DNA of 64,000 bases from contig OY759220.1 of assembly GCA_963662175.1 (NCBI GenBank), forward strand, positions 46,472,136-46,536,135. The letters are read 5' to 3'. The notes beneath the pieces were generated by a model, which saw only the letters and a list, made by a program, of their open reading frames with translations, searched no databases and was not told the DNA's origin. The stretch comes from Aradus depressus. Its lineage: Eukaryota; Arthropoda; Insecta; Hemiptera; Aradidae. Position numbers and translations under genes: made by a program. Below, piece by piece: positions 11,373 to 24,100 of the stretch; the stretch's first letter is position 1; each line of letters begins with the position of its first letter.

Positions 11373-11902
11373 AAACAAACAACTGCCAATTAAAATTACT
11401 TTCCACGCCCCAGCAGTGTTACCAACCTTAAAGATACGATTCCCCAGTTCCATATCAATAGAGAGGGCTCTTCTGAAGTAGTGTATTTTTGACAGTTTCC
11501 CACTTAACCCTCCAGAGGTCACGCTCTCTAAATTTCACGCAAGTATTCGCGGTGGGAGCAAAATTACACCAGAAAACTTTCAATCTTTGAGACCATCTTA
11601 ATGCAGGTTTTTGCAATTTTATTTGTTAGGAATACACTGAAATAACTTTGAGGTGTTACAAATAAAAAGTACAAACAATTTTTTTTTCAACTTTTACAAA
11701 AAAAATGAGCTAGTGGAAGAGATTTGGCTGAAAATACAGTTTCCACGTCCTTACCACAGAAAAACTCAATTTCATCCCAATCAAATTCTACATCTTCTGC
11801 TGACTGAGATGAATCATCATCTGGGTCACGATATGTATCGGGAACAGTAGTCAGAAGTTCTTGAAGACGGATGCGCGTTTGACAAACAGTTTCTTATTTC
11901 TT

Positions 11903-12118
11903 ACCTGGGAGGTGAAAAAACTTTGAGCACACCGTCCTTCGGATGGGACTTTAAGCGATGGTTCCGAGCCTGTGCGATGTCAGGTATTCGTTATACATAT
12001 ATTCCAAATCTAGGTGAATAATCCTGGGCAGACAAAATTTAGGATTCCCACGAAAGAGCGCTTTGGTTGTAGACGATATGACCTCATAGTGAAAGCCCGG
12101 GCATGGGACTCAATAACT
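11903..12118 (+). repeat. SINE fragment lacking head
   Basis: Begins at CCTGGGAGGTGAAAAAACTTT and covers CCGTCCTTCGGATGGGAC, GAGCCTGTGCGATGTCAGG and GCCCGGGCATGGGAC to an AACTAACTAAC tail. A small internal deletion removes part of the CCACCAGAG segment. Confidence 0.8.
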
Positions 12119-12217
12119 AACTAACATTGTACATATTCTGTTTGCAAACCTAAATTATTTTCGAATCGACATTGTTGATCAAACATTATTATTAATTTTA
12201 TATTTGAAATTTATATA

Positions 12218-12868
12218 CAGGGTGGCCCAGATAAGTTGGCCACAATTGAAATAACTCCTAAACGATTAGAGATATCAAAATTGTGCATAGGACTAAAGTT
12301 GTAGCACTCGCCGAGAGCTATAGTATGGCGTCCTCTAAAAGACATAAATAACCCTTTTAATGGCTCAAACAGCCCTTCGAAGGGCGGGGTTCCCTTTTGA
12401 CCCTCAAGTTTCATTACATTTTATTAAAGTACTAAAGAAACAAGGAAGAACTGTGCAAACAGATTTTTGATACGTCAAGTAGTTCTCGGAAAAAAAAGTT
12501 GCACGTTTTTCTTATTCTGAAGTTAGTTGGAATTTTATGACTTCAGAATAAGAAAAACGTGCAACTTTAAACGTTTTTTTTCCGAGAACTACTTGACGTA
12601 TCAAAAATCTGTTTACACAGTTCTTCCTTGTTTCTTTAGTACATTAATAAAATGTAATGAAACTTGAAGGTTAAAAGAGAACCCCGCCCTTCGAAGGGCT
12701 GTTTGAGCCACTAAAAGGGTCATTTTTGTATTTTCGAGGACACAATATTATAGCTCTCGGCGAGTGCTACAACTTTAGTCCTATGCACAATTTTGATATC
12801 TCTAACCGTTTAGGAGTTTCACTTGTGGCCCGCTATCTGGGCCACCGCCCGCTATCTGGGCCACCCTG
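12218..12868. mobile_element. 651-bp foldback MITE
   Basis: The whole element is an imperfect inverted repeat. It opens CAGGGTGGCCCAGATA and closes TATCTGGGCCACCCTG, flanked on both sides by TATA, consistent with TA-targeting Tc1/mariner-type insertion. The arms of about 310 bp pair through CTTCGAAGGGC, GTACTAAAGAAACAAGG and AGAAAAACGTGCAAC, around a short loop near 12525-12545. The right end carries an extra tandem GCCCGCTATCTGGGCCACC. It has no coding capacity; a transcript would form a long dsRNA-like hairpin. Confidence 0.85.
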
Positions 12869-12869
12869 T

Positions 12870-13750
12870 ATAATATATTCACAAAATAAATAATACATTT
12901 TGCTTTATCATATTTACACGACAAATGTTAAAAGCTTTCATGGGTAATATATTTTTTTAATATTTAAACAATGTTGCAATATATCGATGTTATGACGGGA
13001 TATTTTTTAAATGCAAATACGTAAAATCGATATTTTTGATATGCATCCCTACAATATTGACTGTTAGCATTAGTATATAGTATAGTTTGAGAAGTGGGGG
13101 ACAGTATCTGATGGCTGATAGGATGTAGGTAGGCGAGGTTGGGAAATGGGAATCAGAGAACCCCAATAACTGGGCTTCATAAATCCATAGCCCCAACATC
13201 CCCCCCATCCCATTAGGGTACAACCTCCCTTCCTCTTCATGCATTTCCAAGCCCAGGAAATTAATTTACTTCCAGGGCATTTCAGGAGAGGTGGTACTGG
13301 CGAGAGGCCGGGGGTGGGGGGGGGATCCATTTAAACAAAGGAAATACGAGTAGCAGGCGCGGATTTCAGGTAAATGGTCCGTAGGTGGGGGAGCTCATCC
13401 CAACAGACACTAAAACACCGGGGTTTTAATTTCCTTTCGATCCTACATGATAAGAGTGGTCTATGTGAAGTACAGAGGGGTGTATCTCAACTGTCAGAGT
13501 GTACAGAGTGTGTTCTGTCAGGTTAACAACGGCGTTGACAAACGAACAGCAGACAGAACCACAGTGGAGTACGGGATTGGAACCATGGATCTTGGAACCT
13601 AAAGAAAGACTGCAGCAATGTTCATTTATTTTAGGAAAACATTGACTTTTTACGTGGATTTCATTAACACCGACGAAAGGACATTAGACATTAAATTAAA
13701 TAAATCCTTAAAACTATAAAAATAAAATTTATGAATAAATAACTAATAAA
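12870..13750. other. No gene seen
   Basis: AT-rich, then a G-rich stretch. Two overlapping 86-codon minus frames at 12990-13330 are out of phase with each other and have no recognisable domain. Confidence 0.3.
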
Positions 13751-13754
13751 AAAA

Positions 13755-14790
13755 GAGGTCGGTGGCAATGTACTTCCCCAGAACGAATTAATTTTAGCTC
13801 CTCCTCCAAAATCAGACCGTTCGCACTAACAGTCAAAAGTTGTTCTTAAATCCTCATACTAAATTTTGGGTCGGCAGATATTAGGGTTTTTGCATAGGTC
13901 AACTATATTTATGCATAGGGTCCCCCCACAACTCCCTCTCCCATTAAGTATTTTGTGACGTCACACACCCCATTTTTCAATTGGCTATTAAGAAGACTAC
14001 AAGTGAAATTTCATGACAATCCGACCATCCGTTAATGCCCTAGAACAACTTTTATGCCTAGCCCCTCTCATAACGCACCCTCCCGTTCAAAATTTTCAGA
14101 CGCCATATAGCCTATTTTTCAGCCTACAGGACAAATATATCGGATAAATCTTTTTCAAGAATTCCTAAAATCCACTTTTTTAATAGAAAAAACAATAATA
14201 GAAAACAAAAAAACGGGTGGACCGAATTTGATAAAATGTCTTTCAGATCATATTTACGTTGATACGCTTCGATTGGCACCAAAACGGAGTCATCATTTTT
14301 CATTCGCGAGATATCGTGTTGGAAAAATTTACCACGCACGTACATACGTACGTACACACATACACATACTTCTTTCCAAAAATAGTGTACAAATACTGTA
14401 ATAATGACCTTGAAACATAAAAATATGATGACAATTTTGATTTCAATTTTCGGACCCATTACAATAACTTCCCAATATGCTGGGAAGTTAAAAAATCCTA
14501 TCTGCGAACACGATAACTCCCGTTAGAATGAATGTATCAACACGGAATTTTGTAGGTGTATCCAGAATCCCATAAAGACGACACCTATCGATTTCTAGCC
14601 AAATTAGTCGAGAGGGATGGGGAGGGAGGTTATGGGAGGTAAAAAATAAACTCTAATAACTGTCCGTAGTGAAGTATATATCAAGACGAAATTGCATATG
14701 ATGATTCAGAAAACCCCTATTAATTTTCAGCCAGGTTGGTAGAGAGGGCACAAACAGTTATTTTGCACTGGGGAAGTACATTCCAGTTAT
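13755..14790. repeat. Two family A copies in opposite orientation
   Basis: The first copy opens with CGGTGGCAATGTACTTCCCC and reads inward (ACTAAATTTTGGGTCGG, GGTTTTTGCATAGG). The second opens at 14462 with the hairpin end AACTTCCCAATATGCTGGGAAG, continues through CACGATAACTCCCGTTAGAA and ends at GCACTGGGGAAGTACATTCC (about 14764-14783). Between them (14100-14460) lies AT-rich DNA that includes a CGTACGTACACACATACACA run. Confidence 0.7.
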
Positions 14791-15002
14791 ATGTGTTGTA
14801 TTAATGTAAGTGAGTTTGTGGTGGGGAGGGAGGGTGACATTTGGTGGTGGGGGGGACGGAGGACTCGGAAGGAGCAGACAGGAATATGAAAGTAGGTGGG
14901 CTGGAGACTCCAGGAGGTCTAATTGCTAGATCTGCATTCCCAGAGGCCGCCCCTCTAACGTGTATCCAGCATAACAAACCCACCCCCACTCATTTCTTGG
15001 GA

Positions 15003-15027
15003 CCCCCCCCCCCCCCCCCCCCCCCCC
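15003..15027. repeat. Poly-C tract (about 25 nt)
   Basis: A C homopolymer. The 81-codon frame across it owes its prolines to the run and is not a supported gene. Confidence 0.8.
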
Positions 15028-15274
15028 AACATTTACCTTTGGGTCATTTTTCTTCCTCTGTTTGGTCTTGTTCAACTATTAAGTGAAGTGGTGTCTCTTC
15101 AGCATGCAGGACAACCTCACCAACGCTAATATATCACTCACAACAAAGAGAAACACAAATTGCCTGAGAGTCCACTCAACATTCCACCATCCAAATAAAG
15201 ACAAACAAGGTGATGTACGGGTTCCACACCACAGTTCATCGCCACTAATCCTAATTCGTTATTACGAGATGTCA

Positions 15275-15800
15275 TACCAATCACCGGCAATGTACTTCCC
15301 CAGAACAAATTAATCAATTAACTTTTCGCTCCCTCTCCAAAACCAGTCGACCGTTTAGGCCAATATACAATAGTTGACTTACATGAGGGCTCCTAAATTC
15401 TCATACTAAATTCATTCACAAATTCTTCGGTCGATGTCTCTGAAATGTGACAGGTAACGTCCTCATTGGGTTCCGATTTCAAATATGAAATTTCATGTTG
15501 GCACATTCATTACAACGGCTGTTATTAGAGTTTGTGAGATATGCCTTTCCCTAATCTCCGCCTTCCCATTGGCCGATTTGGCTGAAAATTAATAAGTGTG
15601 GTCCTTATACAGTTTTGAATTCACATATGTAATTTTGTGTCGATACATTCATTCTATCGGCAGTTATCGTGTTTACAGTCACACACACACACACTGACAC
15701 ACAGACAGATAATTTTTTTTTCATATTTGGAATTTAGAGGTCGGAAAACATGAATTTCCTGAAAGAATATATTGGTATATGATTTGCTGCACAACACAGT
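15275..15800 (-). repeat. Family A copy, near full length
   Basis: Starts with ATCACCGGCAATGTACTTCC and continues through three internal units (ATGTCTCTGAAATGTGACAGG, AAATTTCATGTTGGCACATTC, CCGATTTGGCTGAAAATTAAT, TCATTCTATCGGCAGTTATC) to an ACACACACTGACACACAGACAG tract and GGAATTTAGAGGTCGG. The outer hairpin is degraded. Confidence 0.75.
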
Positions 15801-17060
15801 TCTTGGCTTATTCTTTCCCGTTGACCCTTCTTAACCCTGAGTCTTGCTAACTATGTAGATAAAGCTCATACGGGGTCGGGGTTACCACCTTTTCTCAGCA
15901 ACAAGCTGCCATAGGCCGGCTTGTGGGGCCACAGGACCCTCGTCCGGTAGAGGACCTCATACTCTGGTAGGAGCAAGAATGTGTGGCAGATCATTTCAAA
16001 GGGTTCGATGAGATGACGTCGAATACTTATACAATTCTTTTCGGAGGAGGCGTGGGAGAAGAGGAGAAGAGGGGTGAGCGGGAGGGGGGGGGGGGGGGGG
16101 GGGGGGGGCTCTTAGAACTGGGAAGAGGCAGAAAAATACTTCTCAATACTTTGTCCGGGCTTCACATGAAGGAAGTCAAGGAACTTCTAGAATATCTTAA
16201 GGATGGCCTCAATTCAAATATGAGGTACTGTCCATGTTACCCGGCGTTGCCAGGGAATGCCATTTTGATGCATTTACCAACAGCAAGGTGGATCGCATTA
16301 TGAAATTCGCTCACTTTTCTAAGATTTTTAGGTCCGTTTTCTAAAACATAAATTTCTTTCTTTCTACTTATTTCTTTACCATTAGAAGGAACTAATTTTG
16401 TTCTTATCTTCACAATTTCATTATTAATTCGATGCCTATTCGATAATTTATTTAGTTGTCGTTAAAGTAACGAACCATTTTTCAGTAATGATATTAAAAA
16501 TAAATTATTATGTACTATATAATTGCGATATTACTGAAAAAGAAGAAATAATCGTATAGGCATTGAATTATTAGTAGAAGAATGCAAACTTGGTTGTTAA
16601 CAATTTTTGGAAATATATATTGTGATAATAAAAATTATGTAAAATAAATCATGAATAATATAAGTAAAATTGATGAAATGATAATAATTATTAAATAAAC
16701 AATATTAATTAAAACAAAAAGAATAAATAATAAACAATAAATTACCACATCAGAAATTTTATAACTGGTCTTCTATTTAATTTTGATTTCAACAGTAATT
16801 TCCGAAAAGGGCTTTAAAAAATATAAAAAGTTCAAGACGTGCAATTTTTAAGAAAGTTCACGTATTTTTAAAGAAAATTCAATTAACCAACTTTTCATTT
16901 GGATTTCTGAAGAGAAGCCATTTTTAATAATTTTAAATAATATTATATCTAATCCAAAGGTTTTCAAATTATCTTAGTGGGCCAACAGGGAAAATGAATA
17001 GAATATAATTTACGAGAACAAATATTGGGTCATCTACATTATAAAATAAAGAGAAAGAAA
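15800..17060. other. No gene seen; contains poly-G at 16084-16108
   Basis: A 106-codon frame at 15983 runs through the G homopolymer and shows no domain. From 16320 onward the DNA is very AT-rich; a small inverted repeat (TTTTTCAGTAAT / ATTACTGAAAAAG) lies at about 16478-16541. Confidence 0.35.
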
Positions 17061-17094
17061 GTAATTTATTTGGGCCGGCATTCAAGTGCCTTTC

Positions 17095-17240
17095 ACAAAA
17101 ATGACAAAATACAGAAAAAAAAAAAAAAAAATCTAAGTTAAAATGTGCTGTGGGAGTCTGGGTCGCAGTCGGCGATGTGCGGTGGGTTGTCCAATATTGA
17201 AGTGGACAGCTCCAGGGCTGAGGGGCAGGTTCTTATAAAA
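17095..17240 (-). pseudogene. Retrotransposon 3' tail remnant
   Basis: On the minus strand the segment translates to SGAVHFNIGQPTAHRRLRPR-like sequence. This parallels the SGAVHYSLGAPTPGRRLKQR segment downstream of the reverse transcriptase at 18225-18669. An A/T homopolymer follows at about 17116-17131. I interpret it as a diverged, 5'-truncated 3' end of the same or a sister non-LTR family. Confidence 0.5.
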
Positions 17241-18225
17241 TAAAAATAAAAAACTAAACATTGAAACAAACAAAAATCACACTAATTCAATCTTTTTTTG
17301 TTTTATATTTTGGCCATTTTTAAAATTTAGGTTATATATTTCTGGGCATATATCCTGTACATATAAACAAATAAAAGTACCTTCTTTTTGGAACAATTTC
17401 ACCGTCAATTCACTTCTATTTATTTCATTACATTTTAAGCCTAAACACCACTGTCCATGTTCACTCAGACTGTCTCTACACACACTCTAAAAAAACAGCT
17501 GATGGCCGTGTTTTGTTTTTTTACTCATTTGTTTTAAAAGAAAATTGCTTTTTATAGAAAAATAAATATAATTAATTTTTCAATATTTATAATTTAATCA
17601 TTTTAATGTGTGTATTTTTTTTATAAATCACAATATAAAATTATATGTTATAAAGGGCACCAGTAGTTCAGACTCTGATACTAATAAACATTGCAGTTAA
17701 TTTTGTACAGAACACACTGAAAGCACGTAAACTAGTCACAGGTACCGAAAACCCTACTGTTTTAAGTTTCAATAAATAGGAAAACTAATACTAATCGTTC
17801 ATGGACGTATTCACGAAACAAAGAGAATAATATCTATGATATGACTTAATAATTCTGATTCAGCGATAGTGACCTATCAACAAGGAGGATTATCCAAACA
17901 GTAAACATTATGTTGTTTGTGTATCTTTTTTCTACATCAAATTCTTTATAGAAACATGATGCTATTGGGAAACATTTATTTTGCCGTTATTTCATTATTT
18001 TCAATAACAAAATAAAAATAACTATTTCATACTTTATTCCAAATGAATTTGTTTGGACATAATGTATTTGAAATAACGAAATACTTTTTTGAAATAACCG
18101 TATATTTCAAATACAATTCAAAGTAAGTTATTTCAAAAATGCCCTGCTCTGGTTCAAAGGTCCTGATACTACATTCGATATATCGATAGTTGAGCGCCTC
18201 CCTTTGGCCGATTGTGCGATCGTAT
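17240..18225. other. No gene seen; AT-rich
   Basis: The only pattern seen is repeated GAAATAACG / TTATTTCAAA motifs at about 17970-18140. A 68-codon minus frame at 17277 has no recognised domain. Confidence 0.3.
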
Positions 18226-18669
18226 CGCTAACAACAACAACATTTATTTGGACCAGCAAGACGCTTTGCACAATTATATAAAACAAAGAGTTTAAAATGT
18301 GCTGGATACAGTCTTTGTTTGAGTCGCCTCCCAGGAGTAGGCGCACCTAGACTGTAGTGTACAGCCCCGGAACAATGCACAAGGGCTTCATGGTGGTTCT
18401 TCCCAAGCTTCTTGATGTGAGCTGCAAAAAGAGGAACTGCCAGTCAGTGATTCCTGACAAACCGGGGTGCGTTTGTTGTTATTCGGCGTACTTTATTTTG
18501 AAATGTTTGTAGTCGTTTCATGTTAGTGTTGCTGGTACCGATCCAGACTGGACAGGCGTATGTTAGACGTGGAAGTAGGAGTGTCTTGTATAGCAGAATA
18601 GTACATGTGTGTTTAAGTGGTGTGTTTCTGTTTATAAGAGGGTAAAGGGTATTAAGTCGTGAATACGCT
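18225..18669 (-). pseudogene. Non-LTR reverse transcriptase, downstream part of split fragment
   Basis: The minus strand encodes the thumb and tail of a Jockey-like reverse transcriptase. Motifs are AYSRLNTLYPLINRN, TPLKHTCTILLYKTLLLPRL, TYACPVWIGTSN and QTFQNKVRRI, typical of the C-terminal RT region in insect Jockey-clade elements. The reading frame is broken by a stop after the FVRNH motif (about 18443), then continues with SGAVHYSLGAPTPGRR and an AATAAATG(TTG)n tail at about 18228. Its upstream partner lies at 35229-35325, and the two pieces were separated by the 16.56-kb insertion. The fragment was probably already 5'-truncated when it was hit. Confidence 0.85.
18664..18669. repeat. 6-bp target site duplication, left copy
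   Basis: TACGCT, identical to 35229-35234. Removing one copy and the intervening element restores a continuous reverse transcriptase reading frame across the junction, so this is a genuine target duplication. Confidence 0.9.
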
Positions 18670-18749
18670 AGTAGAGTAGAAAGGGGGATTCTACCCCAGG
18701 GGCTAATGCGCAAGCGGGTTAGTATCCTTTTTCAGTGCAGGGGCAACTC

Positions 18750-20870
18750 TTCCTTCCCCTCTTCTCCCCCCTCCCTTCACTCGTCTCCTCCTCTCCTCCC
18801 CCCTTGACTTCTCTTCTCCTACCTCCACTCACTTCACTCCTCTCCTATTCTCCTCTCTCCCCCTCCTTCCACCCATCTCCTCTCCTCCCTCTCCCACCAC
18901 CTATACCCATAAATTTTCCGAACCTCCCACTTCGAATCACTTTCCCCATCTCATCTAATTGTCACTTATACCTCTCCCTAAAAACCTCAATGAGGTTCCA
19001 CTCTACCTTTAAACCCTCGCTCTTAGATTTTTTTTACACTTCAATATTTGTAAATTATAATTAGCCCACTAGCGCTCCCAAGCGTATATAATTGAAATTA
19101 ATAATGCTCTCTACTCCCCCACATCAATTGCCTACTCCAGCTTGTCTACGCCATCACCCAAGGATTCGTCATAGTCCACTACTCCTAGCCTTAGCAACAT
19201 CCTTCTTAGCCCAACTCCTACAACCTCTCTAGACATGATTCGTTTAACATTTTTTTTTCGGTTTACCCATATATACATCGGTATCATCCTACAGACCCAT
19301 TCCACTTAGGCCGGGCGTGTTTTATTAGCAGCACCAAGGTTCAGCGGTTTCTAGCCTTTTCGCTCATTTTCCCCTCATCCCAACATTTATTCTAGTCAGT
19401 CATTATTATATTTTTCTTTACACTTTATATTGTTTCAGCTCTATACTTCCCCACATCAACACTTCCTCTGATATTTTATTACAATCCTACTTCTCCACAT
19501 AACTTATTCTCAATCTCTTTCAATATACCCATCTCAAATGCTACCTCCCCCTCCATTGTACTTCTTCCACTACTACAGATCCGCCCACACCTAATTCTCG
19601 GGTCTTTCTCCTATTTTATACTTCATAACATCAATTTTTTAAAATTTTTTATCGTTTTGTCCTGACCAATTTTCGGCTCATACCTCCAACCTTTCTACTT
19701 GAGTATACAGGCTAGGGGTACAATATATACATGCTACACACATTAGAACACATCATTCAATCTCATGACTACGCTATTTTGTCGTCGTCTTCAATACACA
19801 TATCGCAGACCATACAGCATTTTTTTAAATTTTTTACACAAAACAACACATGACAGAGGTCTACAACCTTATTACTACGAAACCACGGTTCAAAACTTCA
19901 AACACATTGATACTCATCACCCCGTGACATAACCTTTGGCAACATTGTATATGTTATATTAGGTCTTACATTTCACATTTTCATATACATCACAGGCCTC
20001 ATCATTATTGAACCCTATACTCATAAAATCATTCATTAAACCTACTTCACTACCTAACTATTTTTTTTCAACTAAGCACGTACAGCACATTCGGTAGGTT
20101 ATAGTTCACACCATCACACATCAATTGCCCCACTTATTCCAATCCTACATATCGAAACAGAGAATATTTCCGGAGACCCCCAATAGGAGCCCTTGTACCA
20201 AACCTCCCACCCCTCCTTTCTAGAGGTCAGACACTTACAATTTCCTTGACATCTACCCACTTTTTACCCCAAACCAACCTACATCCTAGTCCATCATGCA
20301 GCATAACTCTAGCATAGACCACACCTCCGTCAACATTTGATTCAAACCACTTCTATCCCAATAAACCTTTCACTGAGACATACATACATACTAGCATACA
20401 ACATCAGCCAAGGGATTTTCTTCAGAATTCTTCATAGCCTAACCGGTACTTTTTTTTTTTCCTTAGCATCATCCTGCTTCACCACTGTTCAACTCCCACA
20501 ATCTCTCTAGATTGTCTGACATTTTCATCATAACCCGGTTTACCCATCCTCTCACTCGCTCTATAAGGTCTAGATGTGCTTTGCCAGAAGTATCAATATC
20601 TTAGGAGGTATATTTAACTTACATTTATTTTCTTCGTAGGCTGCTTCTCATCTCCAACACTTGACTGGCTTTTCACCAGCATCTCTACATCAGGTGTCTG
20701 AAACAGACTTTATAGGGGTGTGTATTTCTTTTAGTTCGCTTTATTGACTAATCAATAAACCGGTAAGCCTCTTCACCAGCGCCAAGGTAGAAATACGTCG
20801 AAGAGGTGGGTGGGGATAGGGAAGGGATAAAGGCTCGAGTCAGGGCTTCTCTTCAATCTTTAGGTTTTTC
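18750..20870. other. Left-arm subterminal non-coding region, pyrimidine-rich
   Basis: About 2.1 kb without a credible gene and strongly C/T-biased on this strand, most extreme at 18735-18900. Two segments of about 150 bp (19130-19275 and 20400-20560) are diverged direct repeats; both contain a CTTAGCA-CATC core, CTCTCTAGA and CGGTTTACCCAT. The 109-codon frame at 18735 is a proline/serine/leucine translation of the CT tract. The mirror region is 33028-35148. Confidence 0.55.
20740..20745 (-). terminator. Candidate polyadenylation signal of left PolB
   Basis: AATAAA on the minus strand, about 375 nt downstream of the left PolB stop, after the 37-bp tandem repeats. It is the mirror of 33153-33158. 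Confidence 0.45.
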
Positions 20871-20879
20871 TTTTGTACA

Positions 20880-20988
20880 GGTTTACGGGTTTTCACACCA
20901 CGCCAGTGACCAATTAGGTTTACAGGTTTTCACACCACGCCAGTGACCAATTAGGTTTACAGGTTTTCACACCACGCCAGTGACCATT
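20880..20988. repeat. 37-bp tandem repeats, three copies (left arm)
   Basis: Unit GGTTTACAGGTTTTCACACC followed by ACGCCAGTGACCAATTA, three times, just 3' of PolB. They would lie in the 3' UTR. The mirror array is at 32910-33018. Confidence 0.9.
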
Positions 20989-21119
20989 CAAAACAAGAGA
21001 TATCAGACCAGTCTAGACTAAAACCTCAAGAGAATTTTTAGGAATGGGATGGGAATAGGAATGTTTTCCGATATTTGAGGCCCCCCCTCGGAAAAACGGG
21101 TAGCCAGGTTAAGACAGGA

Positions 21120-24100
21120 CTAGGTTTGAATTGAGTAATGTCCGTGAGCTAAGGTATGAATGCCATCAGATAAAACCACTCTTTTATCATCTGCCGACGA
21201 CAACGCCTTTTTATTAATTCTAACACTGAACAACTCATGTTTTTTTGACTGAATCATTCTCATGTCCGTATATACTATTTTTCCTTCAAAAAGCGATTTC
21301 TCAAAATCTTGCAACGATATATTTTTTTCAACGGCTGCTTTTTTAACCCCTTTAATACATTTTTTTATTTTTTTACTTATATCCATAGCATACGTCTTCG
21401 GTTTGAGTCCTACGAATTTATTAATGATAACGCCATTGGTCTCATCTTTGAATTTTCCTAGGATTTTTTTATTTAAAACTGAATAACAAGGATGATCCTG
21501 CGGAAAATCAGACGTATCAAAATAATTTTCCATCGCTTTCATATCCTGATACCAGTCAGTTGTATTAATTAAATAAACTAAACTGTCCGTATCTGTGTAC
21601 ATTAATTTTAGAGTATTAGGATTATATTTTTTCATCATTACATTATAGTGGAAATCGTACATCACAGTTTTGGACAAATCTAAAATTGACATGCCTACAT
21701 ATATAGGCTTATTAAATAATAATTTAGTTTTACTCATAGTTACGCATACTAAGTTTTCATGATAAATTATCCTGTCTAGAAAGTTAGCTTTGGCGATGAG
21801 TTTCATTAATTTTTTAGAGTCGGTAACCAGTATCATGTTCATACGGTTTCTTATATTTTCCATTGTTTTACCGAACACAGCATTATTCAAAAGTTTATAA
21901 AAATCTTTTTCAAAGTCATTTTTTGCCTTTTTCCGAAGCTCAGTATTACAATCAATATATGACTGTAACCAACAAGACTGTCGAAATTGTATCGCCCTAT
22001 GAATTTTTTGAACTTTCAGACCATGTTTAATCGCTTGCTTTAAGTTGACGTAATGCACAACATATCGCTCACGAGGATTGAAATGAGCAACTAATTTATT
22101 TACTTTCCCGCCTGGAGGACTAATCGTCTCAGGTAAAAATGGTAAATCGTTATGAGCTGTGTGTAACTCGGAAGGATAGACTACGTCGACCTCCAGAATA
22201 CATCCTAATTCGCCATTATCGTCCAAGTTTTCAATATTTATGTTTTCGGGGTCTTTCACCCATTTAAACCCCCCATACGGTAGAGGTCTACTCATCGCAT
22301 GGCCATAAAGATTATTTGCGTCTAAGTATGCAATATAAGAGGATTCCTTTTCCGGATCATACTCGGGCATATAACTATTATTAGCACTCGCATACCGGTG
22401 GGATACTTGACATAAACCTCCCCTGATCCCCCGCTCAAAGAATAATATCATGTCATAATCCATTAATTGTTCGAACTTCACCTTAGTATGCTTCAACATC
22501 GCATCCCATGTCATCCCAGGAGCAGTGAAATAATGTGCGGGGTCAACCTTATGACTATTAAGCATAACATCACGGAAATTCTGGAAAATATCCGCGAGAA
22601 TGAGTACATCCGTTTTAAGATAGATATCGCTATATTCCCTGAGGGTTGAACAGTTAAACTGCCGCCATACGTTCTGCGCATGTTGATAGTCTTCATCCGA
22701 AACCCCGCAGTGCTTTAACTGACTGTAAAACGCTGACTGTGGGGGGAGAGACGTCTCATTCAGACGTTCCCATGAATCAACATAATCGTAACAGAAAACC
22801 CCCTTTTTGATCACAAGAGGAAGCTGATCCTCAGTAAAGTATTTAGAGGTTTCCCTAAAGGCTGTTTTCGGAAGCACGCTAGCCATATACTCAAGACTAC
22901 GACTTAAAAAGCGATAAGAGTCGATAAATCGAAGTTTAACACCGTGCACATGCTTAGTGAAGCTTATGTATTTCTCCTCGGTATTGGGAATCACATCAAC
23001 CCGCTCTGAATCTTTACCCAGCTCCATAACTATAATGTTTGCGTCATAATTGGTCAAATTATGAAAAATTACGGGTATATATGATGGAGTTTTACACCGC
23101 AGGTTACAGCTATTACAGGCTGCTCCTCTATATTTACCGGTTAAATGATCGTGGTCCCTAACTTTAGGATTATTCTCCGAAAAGTTGCCCTCACAAAGAT
23201 AGCACTGAACGGCGGCACCCCACTCTACTTCCTCATCATTCGTTATTATAATTGGGGCATTATTTTTATACATTTTCGAAATTTTAAGAGCTAACGATTT
23301 TACATATAGAAGGAATTTCTTTGGAGCTTCAAGACCACGGTATAGATACGGTTCTAAAGGGAGATTATACTGTTTTGCGGCATTTAGGAAAGAGTCAGGA
23401 AATTTCAAATAGCAACAGAAAGACATAGCCTCATGCCTCTGATAGGGAACAGTAGCCTTTGATGTATCTTCAGGGAGAGGAACCAACACGGTTTCAAAAT
23501 CCGCATATATTACAAAAGAGAGTCGGAGCTGCCGCTCAACATTTTTGAATTCCAAAATGGGGTCTTTAGGGAGCTCTATCCTAACGGGGCTGTTTTTATC
23601 ACAGTAAATTTTGTGTTCTCGCAATTTTTCTTCCCTCAAGTTACCATACCGATTGTCAAAATGCTGAAAGCATCGCTTACAGATGATAATTTTTGATTTA
23701 TGCTTAGTAATTTGTGACCGTACTAGTCTTTCAAAATTTTTAATGTATACATAATGCTGCTTATCCCCATTATCCAACAGCAACAAATCGCGGTGCTGGG
23801 ATTTTTCCGTGTCAACAACTTTAATAGGGTACACATTATTGTTTTCGTCTAACCCGAATACATTTATGGAAATATTATTTATTTTTTCAAATTTTTTGAT
23901 GTCATTGAGCGGAGTCGGGAAAGATACACAAGAGAAGTCATACCCGTGCTCCAAATTTATATAGTTTGTCACACGCTCAGGATGATATTCAACAAGTTTT
24001 GCTAAGATGGCATACATGAAACAACGTTGGTCGATGTTTTCAACATTTATACAAGCTCTCCGGGCTTGTATCTTTTTAGGGAGCGGGATGTATGTACTTC

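Noticed and set aside
18128..18346. 72-codon minus frame
   Set aside because: Out-of-frame shadow of the retrotransposon tail (GAPTPGRRLKQR segment).
18735..19064. 109-codon frame at the left palindrome end (and the 115/74-codon frames at 34845-35192)
   Set aside because: Translation of a C/T-rich tract into proline, serine and leucine; the two arms differ in frame there because of homopolymer indels, unlike the conserved PolB.
22467..22696. Small frames inside PolB (for example 22467-22649, 22511-22696, 24007-24357 and their mirrors)
   Set aside because: Shadows of the polymerase gene in other frames.
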